NCBI GenBank assembly: GCA_027484605.1
Contig: JAIXSR010000116.1
Span: 39,357-103,356 of the forward strand
DNA length: 64,000 nucleotides
Reading direction: 5' to 3'
Source: Hyphomicrobiales bacterium
GTDB lineage: Bacteria > Pseudomonadota > Alphaproteobacteria > Rhizobiales > Beijerinckiaceae
The position numbers were made by a program, and so were the translations under genes. Below, piece after piece: positions 26,228 through 36,300 of the stretch. Position 1 is the stretch's first letter. Each line of letters starts with the position of its first letter. The notes beneath the pieces are model-generated. The model had not been told where the DNA came from. It worked only from the letters and a program-made list of their open reading frames with translations, and did no database searches.

Positions 26228-27073
26228 ATGGATGAAAAGGCAATCACAGAGCGCGAAATGATTCGTCCTCGGGACGAAGCCTCCACCTATCGGGTCCGGA
26301 CTGTCTTCCTCTCCGATGTCCATCTCGGCACCCGCGGGTGCCAGGCCGAGGCGCTTATGGAGTTCCTCCGCGCCTATGATGCCGACACGATCTATCTCGT
26401 CGGCGACATTGTCGATGGCTGGCGCCTCAAGGCCCGCTGGCACTGGCCGCAGGCGCATAACGACCTCGTCCAGAAGCTGCTCCGCAAGGTGCGCAAGGGC
26501 GCGAAGATCATCTATCTCCCCGGCAATCATGACGAATTCCTGCGCGATTATTGCGGCAGCAATTTTGGCGGGATCGAGATCCTCGATCGCGTTGTCCATG
26601 AGACGGCGTCGGGCGAGCGGCTGCTGGTGCTGCATGGAGACCAGTTCGACATGGTGGTCCGGCATGCCAAATGGCTCGCCTTCCTCGGCGACGGTGCCTA
26701 CACGCTGGCCCTCGGCATCAACACCTATCTCAACCTGGTCCGCCGCAAGCTCGGCTTTCCCTATTGGTCGCTTTCGGGCTGGGCCAAGGCGAAGGTCAAG
26801 AATGCGGTCAATTTCATCGGCCGTTTCGAGGAAGTCCTCGTCAACGAAGGCAAGCGCAGCCGGGTCGACGGGATCGTCTGCGGCCATATCCATTCGGCGG
26901 CCCTGCACGAGAATTTCGGCATCCGCTATGCCAATACCGGCGACTGGGTCGAGAGTTGCACGGCGCTTGTCGAGCATTTCGATGGGGCGCTCGAGCTGAT
27001 CCGCTGGAACGAGCGTCGCGCCGCCTATCTCGCCAGCCTGGAGCTGGAACCCCAGATGCAGGCCGCGGAATGA
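26228..27073 (+). CDS. UDP-2,3-diacylglucosamine diphosphatase-like metallophosphoesterase (LpxH family)
   Basis: 281-residue calcineurin-fold hydrolase. Metal-binding motifs in order are FLSDVHLGT, LVGDIVDGW, LPGNHDEF, LHGDQFD and CGHIHSA. This is the LpxH/YbbF pattern, with the longer family seen in alphaproteobacteria that lack Escherichia-type LpxH. Expected reaction: hydrolysis of UDP-2,3-diacylglucosamine to lipid X in lipid A synthesis, at the inner membrane. The stop overlaps the next gene start by 4 bases, linking it with a glycosyltransferase. Activity on another membrane nucleotide-lipid is possible. Confidence 0.85.
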   Translation: MDEKAITEREMIRPRDEASTYRVRTVFLSDVHLGTRGCQAEALMEFLRAYDADTIYLVGDIVDGWRLKARWHWPQAHNDLVQKLLRKVRKGAKIIYLPGNHDEFLRDYCGSNFGGIEILDRVVHETASGERLLVLHGDQFDMVVRHAKWLAFLGDGAYTLALGINTYLNLVRRKLGFPYWSLSGWAKAKVKNAVNFIGRFEEVLVNEGKRSRVDGIVCGHIHSAALHENFGIRYANTGDWVESCTALVEHFDGALELIRWNERRAAYLASLELEPQMQAAE

Positions 27074-28164
27074 GCGGGGCAGGCGAATTCGCGATCGACG
27101 GCCGGCCGCTCAGGGTGCTGGTCGCGACGGATGCCTGGCACCCGCAGGTCAATGGCGTCGTGCGTTCGCTCGATGCCGTGGCGCGCGAGGCGCCGGCACT
27201 GGGTGCGGAATTGCGGTTCCTCACGCCGGAAGGCTATCGCGGCTTCCGCATGCCGACCTATCCGGAGATCCGGCTTTCGGTGGTCTCGCCCGGCGAGATC
27301 GCGCGGCGGATCGACAGCGAGGCGCCGGATCACCTCCATATCGCCACGGAAGGGCCGATCGGCCTGCTGGCCCGCCGGCATTGCCTGAAGCGGAACCTGC
27401 CCTTCACGACCTCCTATCACACAAAATTCCCCGAATATGTGGCGGCCCGGCTGCCGGTTCCGGAAACGCTGAGCTATGCGATGCTCCGGCATTTCCACAA
27501 TGCCGCGGCGGGTATCATGGTCTCCACCGCGAGCCTCGAGGCCGATCTCGCGGGCCGCGGCTTCCGGCGCCTGCTGCGCTGGTCGCGCGGGGTGGATACG
27601 ACCCTGTTCCATCCGGACCGGCGACCTGTGCTGGACCTGCCGCGTCCGATCTCGCTCTTCGTCGGTCGCGTGGCTGTCGAGAAGAATATCGAGGCCTTCC
27701 TCGCGCAGGATGTTCCCGGCTCGAAGGTCGTGGTCGGTGATGGTCCTGCCCGGGCCAGCCTCGCCGCCCGGTTCCCCGAGGTGCATTTCCTCGGCCTGAA
27801 GGAAGGCGAGGCGCTCGCCGAAATCTATGCCTCGGCCGATGTCTTCGTCTTCCCCAGCCTGACGGATACGTTCGGGATCGTCCTGCTGGAGGCGCTGGCC
27901 TCGGGGTTGCCGGTTGCGGCCTTTCCCGTCACCGGGCCCCTCGACGTGATCGGCGACCGACCTGTCGGGGCGCTCGACATGGATCTCGGGGCCGCGATCC
28001 GCCGCGCGCTCGATTGCTCGCGCGAGGCGTGCCGTGCCCATGCCTTGCGCTACAGCTGGACGGAAAGCGCGCGGGAATTCCTCGGCAATGTCCGGCGTTG
28101 CATGGCGCCGCCGAGCGCTTACCGGAAGGCGCGGATACGCTCCTCGGTCGAGAGCGAGGCATAG
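27070..28164 (+). CDS. Glycosyltransferase family 4 (GT-B fold)
   Basis: 364-residue cytosolic or membrane-associated glycosyltransferase. The acceptor domain starts LRVLVATDAWHPQVNGVVRSL. The donor-binding domain shows FVGRVAVEKNIEAFL and FPSLTDTFGIVLLEALASG with the paired Glu residues of GT4 enzymes. Similar proteins transfer mannose, glucuronic acid or galactose onto lipids. The start overlaps the LpxH-like gene by 4 bases. Its last 46 bases overlap the convergent CheZ-like gene. Confidence 0.88.
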   Translation: MSGAGEFAIDGRPLRVLVATDAWHPQVNGVVRSLDAVAREAPALGAELRFLTPEGYRGFRMPTYPEIRLSVVSPGEIARRIDSEAPDHLHIATEGPIGLLARRHCLKRNLPFTTSYHTKFPEYVAARLPVPETLSYAMLRHFHNAAAGIMVSTASLEADLAGRGFRRLLRWSRGVDTTLFHPDRRPVLDLPRPISLFVGRVAVEKNIEAFLAQDVPGSKVVVGDGPARASLAARFPEVHFLGLKEGEALAEIYASADVFVFPSLTDTFGIVLLEALASGLPVAAFPVTGPLDVIGDRPVGALDMDLGAAIRRALDCSREACRAHALRYSWTESAREFLGNVRRCMAPPSAYRKARIRSSVESEA

Positions 28165-29048
28165 GCGTCGCGCTCGGGCCCGGCGGCCACGGGCGGGGCG
28201 GGTGCCGGTGCGGCGGGCAGCGGTTCGGCCTCGACCTCAAGATCCAGCAGGAGATGGGCGCCGACCATGGTCGGCTCGATCGCAGCAGCCGGCTCGAAGA
28301 AATCGAACGTGTCGTCGATCTCGGCCTGATTGGCATCGCTCATCCAGATATCGGATGCCTTGACCGAGGGCGGAGGGGCATCGAGTTCCTCGATCATCTT
28401 CTCGTCGGCCTGGAAATCCTCGGCGAGGCCAGTGGCCTCGAGGATCGATTTCAGGCGCTCGTCGAGGAAGCGCAGCGCCTCCACCACCTTGCGGATGCGC
28501 TGGGCGGTGAGGTCCTGGAAGCCGCAGGCGGTATAGATCTCGGTGGCGCAGGTATCGAGCATATCGCATTCGGCGAGATCGCCGCTCTGCTGCTCGCGCC
28601 GTGTCCAGGCATATTCCTGGATGCGTTCGGCGGCGGAAAGGATGCTGGATGTCGCCTTTTCCGTTGTCGCCACCACGGCATCGAGTTCGTCCGAGGCCGA
28701 GCTGTACTGCGTCGCCGTGACGCCGTCATGGCGGATCTGGCGGATTTCCCGCTCCGCGCGGGCAATGGCGCGGGCCATCTCGATAATGTCGCCCTGCAGG
28801 CGCTCGTAGGGCAGCGGCTGGACAGCCTGGACAGCCGGCGCCGGCGTCGGTGCGGCAAGGGCCGGCACGTCGACAATCTGGCGTTGCAGCCGCTCGATGG
28901 CGCCGAGCACCATCATGGTATCCGCATGCCGGTTGCGGTGGGCATATTCCTGAAGGAACCAGCGCCCCCGCGCCGTTTCCATGACGGCCGCCTCGATCTG
29001 CTCGTAGGCGTGCTCGTGATCAGGCGGCTGGACGATCATCGACGACAT
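28119..29048 (-). CDS. CheZ-like chemotaxis phosphatase family protein
   Basis: 309 residues, mostly helical. The segment CGFQDLTAQRIRKVVEAL (about residues 173-190) matches the CheZ active-site helix, including the catalytic Gln-Asp region that dephosphorylates CheY-P. Before it are long helices with many Glu/Arg; the C-terminal 60 residues are acidic and Pro/Ala-rich. No che genes are next to it, but a flagellar cluster is encoded 17 kb downstream. It overlaps the end of the opposing glycosyltransferase gene by 46 bases. Confidence 0.82.
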   Translation of the reverse strand: MSSMIVQPPDHEHAYEQIEAAVMETARGRWFLQEYAHRNRHADTMMVLGAIERLQRQIVDVPALAAPTPAPAVQAVQPLPYERLQGDIIEMARAIARAEREIRQIRHDGVTATQYSSASDELDAVVATTEKATSSILSAAERIQEYAWTRREQQSGDLAECDMLDTCATEIYTACGFQDLTAQRIRKVVEALRFLDERLKSILEATGLAEDFQADEKMIEELDAPPPSVKASDIWMSDANQAEIDDTFDFFEPAAAIEPTMVGAHLLLDLEVEAEPLPAAPAPAPPVAAGPERDAYASLSTEERIRAFR

Positions 29049-29249
29049 GCGCGCCCCCTCCGGGCTGGCGGAATTCTGGATTTCGGACGTGATTCCCGCA
29101 CGCTCGCGAGCCTGCCCTGAAACCGTTAATGGGCGCTTAGCGCCGTTTGTCCCAAGGCTGTGGCGTTGCCGTCCTTGCCGCTGGGGGAGGCGAATGTTAG
29201 CTCTCCGTCAACCATTCGCGCGCCGCAGGGCGCGCCATCACGGGGTGCC

Positions 29250-30389
29250 ATGGCCATACCGCATGCCCAATTCGTGAAAGGCGTTGCCGGAGAAGCAGCC
29301 ATCCGGCTCGACGGGTCGTGGGATGCCGGCCATGGCGATGCACTGGAACGGCTCGTCGCGGAGATGGCGGCTGCCGCCTCATTGCATCAGGGGCCGATCG
29401 TCGTCATCCTCGACCGGCTTGTCTCCTTCGATACGCTCGGTGCCTATCTCGTTTTCCGCCTTCAGGCCGCGCTGGCGCAGGCCGGCCGCCAGGTCCGGAT
29501 CGAGGGGGCCACCGACAGCCAGAAGATCCTGATCGACGAGGTTGCCTTCACCCTGCCGGCCATCCAGGAGGAGCGGCGACCGCCTGCGCCGGCCTATGAC
29601 ATGCTGACCGATATCGGAGAGGCGGTGGTCGATGCCGGGCGGGACCTGTCCAACGGCGTCGCCTTCTTCGGGGCCGTGGTTGCGGCATTCGGGCGCCTGC
29701 TCACCGGGCGGGCGCGGCTGCGTGTCGCCTCCGTCGTCACGCAGCTCGAGAGGGTCGGCCTGCGCTCGGTGCCGATCATCATGCTGATGTCGTTCCTGGT
29801 CGGCGCGATCATCGCCCAGCAATCGATCTTCCAGCTCCGGACCTTCGGCACGGTCCAGTTCGTGGCCGACCTGCTCGGCATTCTCGTCCTGCGCGAACTG
29901 GCCGTGCTTCTGACGGCCATCATGATCGCGGGCCGTTCGGGCTCGTCCTTCACGGCCGAACTCGGCTCTATGAAGATGCGCGAGGAGGTGGATGCGCTGC
30001 AGACAATGGGCCTCGATCCGCTCGAGGTGCTGGTCGTGCCGCGGATCCTCGCGCTGATGATCGCCCTGCCGCTCCTCACCTTCCTCGCGGGCATGGCCGG
30101 CATTGCCGGCGGGGCGGTCGTGGCCTTCTTCTATGGCGGGGTGAGTTCGGATGTCTTCTTCTCGCGGCTGCAGAACGCGATCGGGCTCAACACCTTCCTT
30201 GTCGGCATGATCAAGGCGCCGTTCATGGCGCTGGTGATCGGCATCATCGCCTGCATCGAAGGCTTCGCGGTCCGCGGCAGCGCGGAATCGCTCGGCAGCC
30301 ACACAACCGCCTCGGTCGTGAAGTCCATCTTCGTCGTCATCGTGGTGGACGGGATGTTTGCGATGTTCTTCGCGGCAATCAATTATTGA
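29250..30389 (+). CDS. mlaE: MlaE-type lipid ABC permease with N-terminal STAS domain
   Basis: 379 residues. The first ~95 form a STAS-like domain (AIRLDGSWDAGHGDALERLV then VVILDRLVSFDTLGAYLVF), the role played by separate MlaB in Escherichia coli. The rest is the MlaE permease with segments PIIMLMSFLVGAIIAQQS, ELAVLLTAIMIAGRSGSSF and ELGSMKMREEVDALQTMGLDP. It moves phospholipid between the outer and inner membrane with the ATPase and MCE protein that follow. The start at 29250 was chosen where the STAS domain begins; an in-frame alternative exists at 29160. Confidence 0.9.
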   Translation: MAIPHAQFVKGVAGEAAIRLDGSWDAGHGDALERLVAEMAAAASLHQGPIVVILDRLVSFDTLGAYLVFRLQAALAQAGRQVRIEGATDSQKILIDEVAFTLPAIQEERRPPAPAYDMLTDIGEAVVDAGRDLSNGVAFFGAVVAAFGRLLTGRARLRVASVVTQLERVGLRSVPIIMLMSFLVGAIIAQQSIFQLRTFGTVQFVADLLGILVLRELAVLLTAIMIAGRSGSSFTAELGSMKMREEVDALQTMGLDPLEVLVVPRILALMIALPLLTFLAGMAGIAGGAVVAFFYGGVSSDVFFSRLQNAIGLNTFLVGMIKAPFMALVIGIIACIEGFAVRGSAESLGSHTTASVVKSIFVVIVVDGMFAMFFAAINY

Positions 30390-30396
30390 GGCGGGC

Positions 30397-31239
30397 ATGA
30401 GCATCTTCACCCGTCCCGCCCCCGCCGACGAGCGCCCGGATCCGCCGGCCGAACTCGGCCTGCCGATCATCGAGATCCGCGACCTGACGGTCGGGTTCGG
30501 CGAAAGGCTCATCATGGAGGGGCTCGCACTTGATGTCCGGCGGGGCGAGATCCTCGGCGTGGTCGGGGCTTCCGGCACGGGCAAGTCGGTCCTCCTGCGG
30601 ACGATCATCGGGCTCGTCCAGCAGCGGAAGGGCATCGTCCGTGTCTTCGGGCATGACATGGCCCAGCTGACACCGCAGCGGCGCCGGCTGATCGAGCGGC
30701 GCTGGGGCGTGCTGTTCCAGCACGGCGCGCTGTTTTCCTCGCTCACCGTCAAGCAGAACATCCAGTGCCCGATGCGGGAAGATCTCGATCTCTCGGAAGC
30801 GCTGCTCGACGAGATGGCCATGGTGAAGCTGCGCCTTGTCGGGCTGAAGCCGGAGGCCGCGGAGCGGTTTCCCTCGGAATTGTCGGGCGGCATGATCAAG
30901 CGCGTTGCCCTGGCCCGTGCCCTGGCGCTCGATCCGGAAATCGTGTTCCTCGACGAGCCGACATCCGGGCTCGATCCGATCGGCGCGGCGGAATTCGACG
31001 AGCTGATCGCCACCTTGCAGAAGACTTTGGGGCTCACGGTTTTCATGGTAACGCATGACCTCGACAGCCTGGCGGGCATCTGCGACCGCATCGCCGCGCT
31101 CGGTGATGGACGGGTCCTCCATGCCGGGCCGCTGGATGAGATGAAAAAGCAATCCCATCCGTGGCTTCAGGCGTATTTCAACGGCGCGCGTGCCCGCGCC
31201 AGCCACGTTTATACGCAACCGTCCGCTGGCCGGACCTGA
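30397..31239 (+). CDS. mlaF: MlaF-type lipid ABC transporter ATPase
   Basis: 280-residue cytoplasmic ATPase of the Mla lipid transporter. Walker A is GASGTGKSVLLR, the signature LSGGMIKRVALARAL, Walker B EIVFLDEPTSGLDP and the H-loop MVTHDLDSL. The C-terminal tail has the HPWLQAYFNG segment typical of MlaF. It lies 7 bases after the permease gene and 11 bases before mlaD, in one operon. Confidence 0.93.
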   Translation: MSIFTRPAPADERPDPPAELGLPIIEIRDLTVGFGERLIMEGLALDVRRGEILGVVGASGTGKSVLLRTIIGLVQQRKGIVRVFGHDMAQLTPQRRRLIERRWGVLFQHGALFSSLTVKQNIQCPMREDLDLSEALLDEMAMVKLRLVGLKPEAAERFPSELSGGMIKRVALARALALDPEIVFLDEPTSGLDPIGAAEFDELIATLQKTLGLTVFMVTHDLDSLAGICDRIAALGDGRVLHAGPLDEMKKQSHPWLQAYFNGARARASHVYTQPSAGRT

Positions 31240-31250
31240 CGGGGAGCCTG

Positions 31251-32573
31251 ATGGAAAACCGCGCGAACTATGCCCTGGTCGGGCTCTTCACGCTGGCTGT
31301 CATCGCCGGTGCCTTCGGGTTCGTCTACTGGTTCAAGCGGGCCGGCGAGAACGGCGACCGCGCCGCCTATCGCATCGTCTTCGTCGGCTCGGTTTCCGGC
31401 CTGTCCAAGGGATCCGTCGTGCGCTTCAACGGGTTGCGCGTCGGCGAGGTGACCGCGATCGAGATCATGCCGTCCGATCCCGGCAAGGTGATGGCCACGA
31501 TCGAGGTGGATCGCCAGACGCCGATCCGCACCGATACGCGGGCCCGGCTGGAATATCAGGGGCTGACGGGTGTCGCTTCGGTCCAGCTGACCGGCGGCGC
31601 CGGCAATGCGGCGGCCCTCACCAGCGCAGATCCCAGCGGGCGGCCGCTGCTCTTTGCCGATCGCTCCGACTACCAGGACATCCTGGAAACCGTGCAGCGG
31701 CTTTCCGGCAAGGTCGATTCCGTGCTGACCCGCGCCGATGCGCTGCTGGCGCAGAGCGAGGGCTCGGTCTTGGCGACGGTGAAGAATGTCGAGGCCTTCT
31801 CCAAGGCGCTGGCCGACAATTCCTCGGGCGTTGCCTCCTTCCTCGCCAATGTCGGAGAGATGAGCCAGAAGGTCAGCTCGCTTTCCGAGCGCCTCGAGCG
31901 GTTCGTCGACCAGGCCGAAGCGCTGGTCCGGTCCGTGGATGCGAACGAGATCAACCGCACCGTGCGCAACTTCGCCGCCTTCTCGGATGCTCTCGGGGAA
32001 GGCCGGCAGAACGTGACGGCCCTGCTCAGCGACACCGCGCAGCTGGCGAAGTCGCTCAATGCGAGTGCCGGCAAGCTGGATACGGCCCTTGACGAGATCT
32101 CGCGCGTGGCCCGGGCGCTCGACAGCCAGAAGATCGCCGGCTCGCTCGACGGGGTGCAGAAATTCTCCGATGCGCTCGGGCGCAATGCTGACAGCGTCGA
32201 CCAGACGCTCCGCGAAATCAGCCGCATTACCGAGAGGGTCAGCCAGGCATCCAACCGGCTCGACAATGTCATGGCAGGCGCGGAGAAGTTCCTGGGCTCG
32301 GGCGAGGACGGGCAGGTGTCCGGCCTGATGAACGAGATCGCCGAGGCGGCGAAGAGCATCCGGGTGCTGGCCGGCAGTCTCGACAAGCGGACGATGGAGA
32401 TCACGGCCGGCATCAACCGCTTCACCGGGCCGGGCCTGCGGGATATCGAGGCGCTGGCGGCGGAATCCCGCAAGGCCGTCTCGGACCTTTCGCGGGCTGT
32501 CCGTTCGCTGGAACGTAACCCCTCGCAATTGCTCTTTGGCGGCCAATCCAATATTCCCGAATACAGGCGCTAG
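31251..32573 (+). CDS. mlaD: MlaD-family MCE protein
   Basis: 440 residues. One N-terminal membrane helix (ALVGLFTLAVIAGAFGFVYWF) anchors a periplasmic MCE domain (about residues 38-120: GSVSGLSKGSVVRFNGLRVG). A long helical region with regular Asn/Leu/Ser repeats follows, much longer than MlaD of E. coli (about 180 residues). Such tails can form a tunnel or rod toward the outer membrane. The ribosome-binding site GGGGAG precedes the start. Confidence 0.9.
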   Translation: MENRANYALVGLFTLAVIAGAFGFVYWFKRAGENGDRAAYRIVFVGSVSGLSKGSVVRFNGLRVGEVTAIEIMPSDPGKVMATIEVDRQTPIRTDTRARLEYQGLTGVASVQLTGGAGNAAALTSADPSGRPLLFADRSDYQDILETVQRLSGKVDSVLTRADALLAQSEGSVLATVKNVEAFSKALADNSSGVASFLANVGEMSQKVSSLSERLERFVDQAEALVRSVDANEINRTVRNFAAFSDALGEGRQNVTALLSDTAQLAKSLNASAGKLDTALDEISRVARALDSQKIAGSLDGVQKFSDALGRNADSVDQTLREISRITERVSQASNRLDNVMAGAEKFLGSGEDGQVSGLMNEIAEAAKSIRVLAGSLDKRTMEITAGINRFTGPGLRDIEALAAESRKAVSDLSRAVRSLERNPSQLLFGGQSNIPEYRR

Positions 32574-32582
32574 GATCCGGGA

Positions 32583-33188
32583 ATGGTTGGTCGCGTGCGA
32601 TTGGGTGCAGGGAAGAAGGCGGGGTCCATGCTGCGTGTTGCGGCGCTTGGCCTGCTGCTGGCCGGCTGTGCTTCCGGCGCCGCGCCGACCACCTATGACC
32701 TGACGGCCCCGCGCGAGATCAATGCAGGGCGCGGCCGGGGGCTGCTCGTGGTGGCCGAGCCGCAGGCGCTCCAGGCCTTCGATTCTCCGCGCATCGTCAT
32801 CACCACCCAGGATGGCAGCATCGCCTATCTGCCGGATGCGCAATGGGCCGACCGCCTGCCGAAGCTGCTGCAGGTGCGGCTTATCCAGACCTTCGAGAAT
32901 GGCCAGCGCATCCAGGCGGTCGGGCGCCCGGGCGACCGGCTCGTTCCGGTGGCGCAGCTCAATTCGGAAATCCGCCGCTTCGGGCTCGACGAGCGGACCG
33001 GCGAGGCCGTGGTCGAGGTTTCGGTGAAGATCGTCAATGACCGCTCCGGCCGAATCCTTGCCGGGCAGGTCTTCACCCAGCGTGTCGCCGGTGGCGGCGT
33101 TTCCGGCGCGGCGGCGACAGCGGCGCTCGATGTTGCCAACCAGGCCCTGCTGCGCGACATCGTGCGCTGGGTTTCCGCCCGGATCTGA
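32583..33188 (+). CDS. ABC-type transport auxiliary lipoprotein (PqiC/DUF330-like)
   Basis: About 201 residues. The lipobox LLAGCASG (Cys near residue 30, or residue 15 if the start is 32628) is followed by the PqiC-type core: TTYDLTAPREI, LLVVAEPQALQAFDSPRIV and IAYLPDAQWADRLPKLLQ. These lipoproteins sit on the outer membrane and complete MCE-type lipid transport systems. It is the last gene of the mla-like operon. Confidence 0.86.
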   Translation: MVGRVRLGAGKKAGSMLRVAALGLLLAGCASGAAPTTYDLTAPREINAGRGRGLLVVAEPQALQAFDSPRIVITTQDGSIAYLPDAQWADRLPKLLQVRLIQTFENGQRIQAVGRPGDRLVPVAQLNSEIRRFGLDERTGEAVVEVSVKIVNDRSGRILAGQVFTQRVAGGGVSGAAATAALDVANQALLRDIVRWVSARI

Positions 33189-33262
33189 CTTTCCCGTCCT
33201 CGATATCCTGTTTCTCCGATCCGGCAGGGCGCCGGCTTGCCCTGTCTGGAAACCGGACAGGT

Positions 33263-33292
33263 CCTGTTCGATTGTTCCAACAATCAGACAGG
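33263..33292. repeat. Inverted repeat after the Mla operon
   Basis: GATTGTT (33270-33276) and AACAATC (33279-33285) are flanked by CCTGT (33263-33267) and ACAGG (33288-33292), a 14-bp stem with one mismatch. No T-run follows. A further hairpin GGGCGGC/GCCGCCC (33323-33340) lies between it and the convergent gene. Together they may separate the two convergent transcription units. Confidence 0.55.
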
Positions 33293-33395
33293 CGCCCGGC
33301 CGGCATTCCCCGGACATGCGAAGGGCGGCCGAAGCCGCCCCTGCCATCCTTGCATCCTGTCGCGGCTTGCTCGCCGCCCGGACCGGCGCGCCCTG

Positions 33396-36300
33396 TCAGG
33401 CGTCGAACCGGCCGGCGGCATGGCCCAGCATGGTGTAGACCTTGCCGGTCTCCGAGGTGAGGTAGGTCCGGGCGACCAGCGAATCGCGGTCATCGCCGGC
33501 CACCTCGCCCAGAAGGCGCTCGAACTGGTCGATATAGGCATCGACCGTCTTGCGGAACTCGGTGTCCCGGCGATAGCGGCGGCGGATATCCTCGTAGGCT
33601 TCCTGGCCCTGCAGGGTGTAGAGCCGCCGGGTGAAGACATTGCGCTCGCCCTTGCGGTAGCGCTCCCACAGATCGACAGCGGCCTCGTGGTCGATCATCC
33701 GGGCGATGTCGACCGAGAGCGAGTCCAGCGATTCGATCCGGCTGGCCGAGGCCTGGTCGGGTGCGCGCGAACGGGCACCGGGAAGCGGTCCCTCGTCATC
33801 CGAGGCGCGTTCCAGCAGGCCGCTGAGCCATGAGCCACCCTGGCGCGGCGGGGCCGGCTGCGGCGCGAGCGGCCGCTGGGGGCGGAGATCCGGCCGCGGT
33901 GGGGCGGGCGGCGGTTCCGGGCGGAAGGACGGCGCCTGCAGGCGCGGCGGCTCCGGCTCGGCCCGGCGCAGGGCTGCCGGCTGGGCCGTATCGAGACCGG
34001 AGCCAGATCGCTGGACGATCTCGGTGAGTTCGTTCAGCGCGCGCACCTGGTCGGTGACGACGCGGCGGAGGCTGGCGCTGGCCTCGCGGGCCTCGCGCGG
34101 GATTTCCAGGCCGCCCGATTGCAGGACCTGGCGGGTGGTTTCCAGCTCGCGCTGGATTTCCTGCGAAGCCTGCCGGAATTGCTGCGCGGTCGAGCCGAAG
34201 CCCTCCAAGGCACGCTGGAACAGGGTGGTCATCTCGGTATTGGCCTGCTCGTAGGCCGAGCGGAGGCTCGCGGTTGTCCGTTCGCGTTCCTTGCCGCTCT
34301 CGATCCGCACCCGCTCGAATTGCGTCCCGATGGCATTCGCGGCGGTCTCGGCCGTCTCGTGAACCAGCGTATTGGCCTCGCGGGCCCGTTCCTGTGCGGT
34401 GGCGAGCTGTTCCTCGATCAGCGACGAGAAGGAGCGCAGCATCGCGTCGATATCCTCGACGCGGTTTTCCAGCGTGCCGGCCAGCCCCTCGAAGGCCTGC
34501 TGGCGCTCGGCCAGCATGCGGGTGATCTGGGTCTGGGTTATGGAGAGATTGCCTGTCAGGTTCTGAAGGGCGCTGGTGCGCTCCTCCAGGCTGCGGGCAA
34601 TCGTCTCGCTGTGGTTGAGCACATCCCCCGAGGCGCTGCGGATCGCCTCGACCTTCAGGGCGAGGGCATCCGAGCCTTCGCGCGAGGCCGAGAGGATGGC
34701 GGCCAGCGTGGCCTCGAGGCCGCGGATCCGGTCCGCCATGCGGGATTCCACCTCGCCGAGGCTCTGGCTCGCCGAGCCGACAATGGTGCCCAGCAGCTTG
34801 TTGGCATCGGTCAGGCGGCCCAGCAGGCTCGAGACTTCGGTGCGGAGCCTGTCATTCGCCTCGACGATATGGCCGAGCGAGGTTTCCGAACCGGAGGTGA
34901 CGGCCGTGTTGAGTTCGTTGAGCGAGCGGGTGACGCGTTCCGTCATTTCGCTCGTTGCGCTTTCGAGACCGGCCACCAGCGTCTGGCTGCGGGCATCCAG
35001 CGCCTGCAGGAAGTTCCCGCTGCGCGAGTCAAAGGTCTGCGCCATTTCCTCCGTCTTGCCGGTGAGCGTCGTCGACAGGGATTCCGCGCGCGCCATCAGC
35101 TCGCTGCCGACATCGCGGCTGAGCGTGGTCAGGCTGCGCTCGACCTCGCCCGCCCGGACGAGGAGCGATTCCGCGCTCTGGTTGATGCGGTCGGCGATGC
35201 GCGAGGCCGCGCCATCCGTCCGGTTTTCCAGTTCGCCGATCTGGGCGGAAAGCGGCTGGACCACCCTTTGCTCGAAGCCCTGGATCCGGCTCTCGAAGGA
35301 GCCGCCGATCTCCGAGCCGCTCTCGTTGATGACCTTGGTGAGCTCGACCGTGCGCAGGGCGAGCACGTCCCCGAGCGACTTGGCGCGGGAATCGAGGCCG
35401 ATCTCGATGCGGTTGAGCAGGCTTTCCAGCGTCTTCGTGACCTCGCCCGTGCGTTCCTGCAGGGTTTCGGTGAGCAGGGCCGAGCGGTTGACCACGGTCG
35501 ATTCCAGCGAATCCGCCTTCTCGACGAAGATCCGTTCGAAGGTTCCGAACTTGTCGCTGAGGCCGGCCGTGCGCTCGTTGACGCTTTCGGACAGGCGGAT
35601 CGCGTTGTTGGCCAAAGCCTCGTTGACGCGGGCGCCATGGGTGGAAATGGCCTGGACCACTTCGCGCCCCGAATTGGCGAGACGCTCGGTCGCGCTGGCG
35701 GCTTCCTGCTGGAAAGCGGCGCCGAAGGTGGTGATTTCCTCGCGGAGGCCGGAGCTGGCTTCCTGCGTGCGTTCGGTGATCAGGCTGGCGAGGCTCTCCG
35801 AAGCGATGCCGAAGGCCTCGTTGGCCTGGGCGATCCGCGTCGAGATCAGGTCGGCCAGCGAGATGCCGCGCTCGACGAGGGTCGATTCGAGGCTGCTGGT
35901 CTGGGTCTTGAGGGTTTCCTCGATCGTGCCAATCATCTGCTCGACATTGCCGGCCAGCATCTTGGCCTGGTCATCGAACAGGGAGGCGATCCGGTTCGTC
36001 GAATTGTCGAGATGCGCCTCGACCAGGTTGGTCTTGGCCTGCATCGTGTTGCCGAGCAGCTCATTGGCATTGCCCAAAGTGCGGTTCATGCCCTCGGTGT
36101 GATGCGTCAGGATATCGGCCAGGCGGGCCGTGCCGGAATCGAGGCTGGTCTCGATCACGCCGGCATTCTCGCGCAGGGTCGATTCGAGCGCGGTCGCGCC
36201 GCCCAGGATCCGGTCGGACAGTTCGGTGCCGCGCAGGATGATGTTCTCCGCAACGCGCGCGCCCTGCTCCTCGATGATCCGGCTGGCTTCCATGCCGCGG

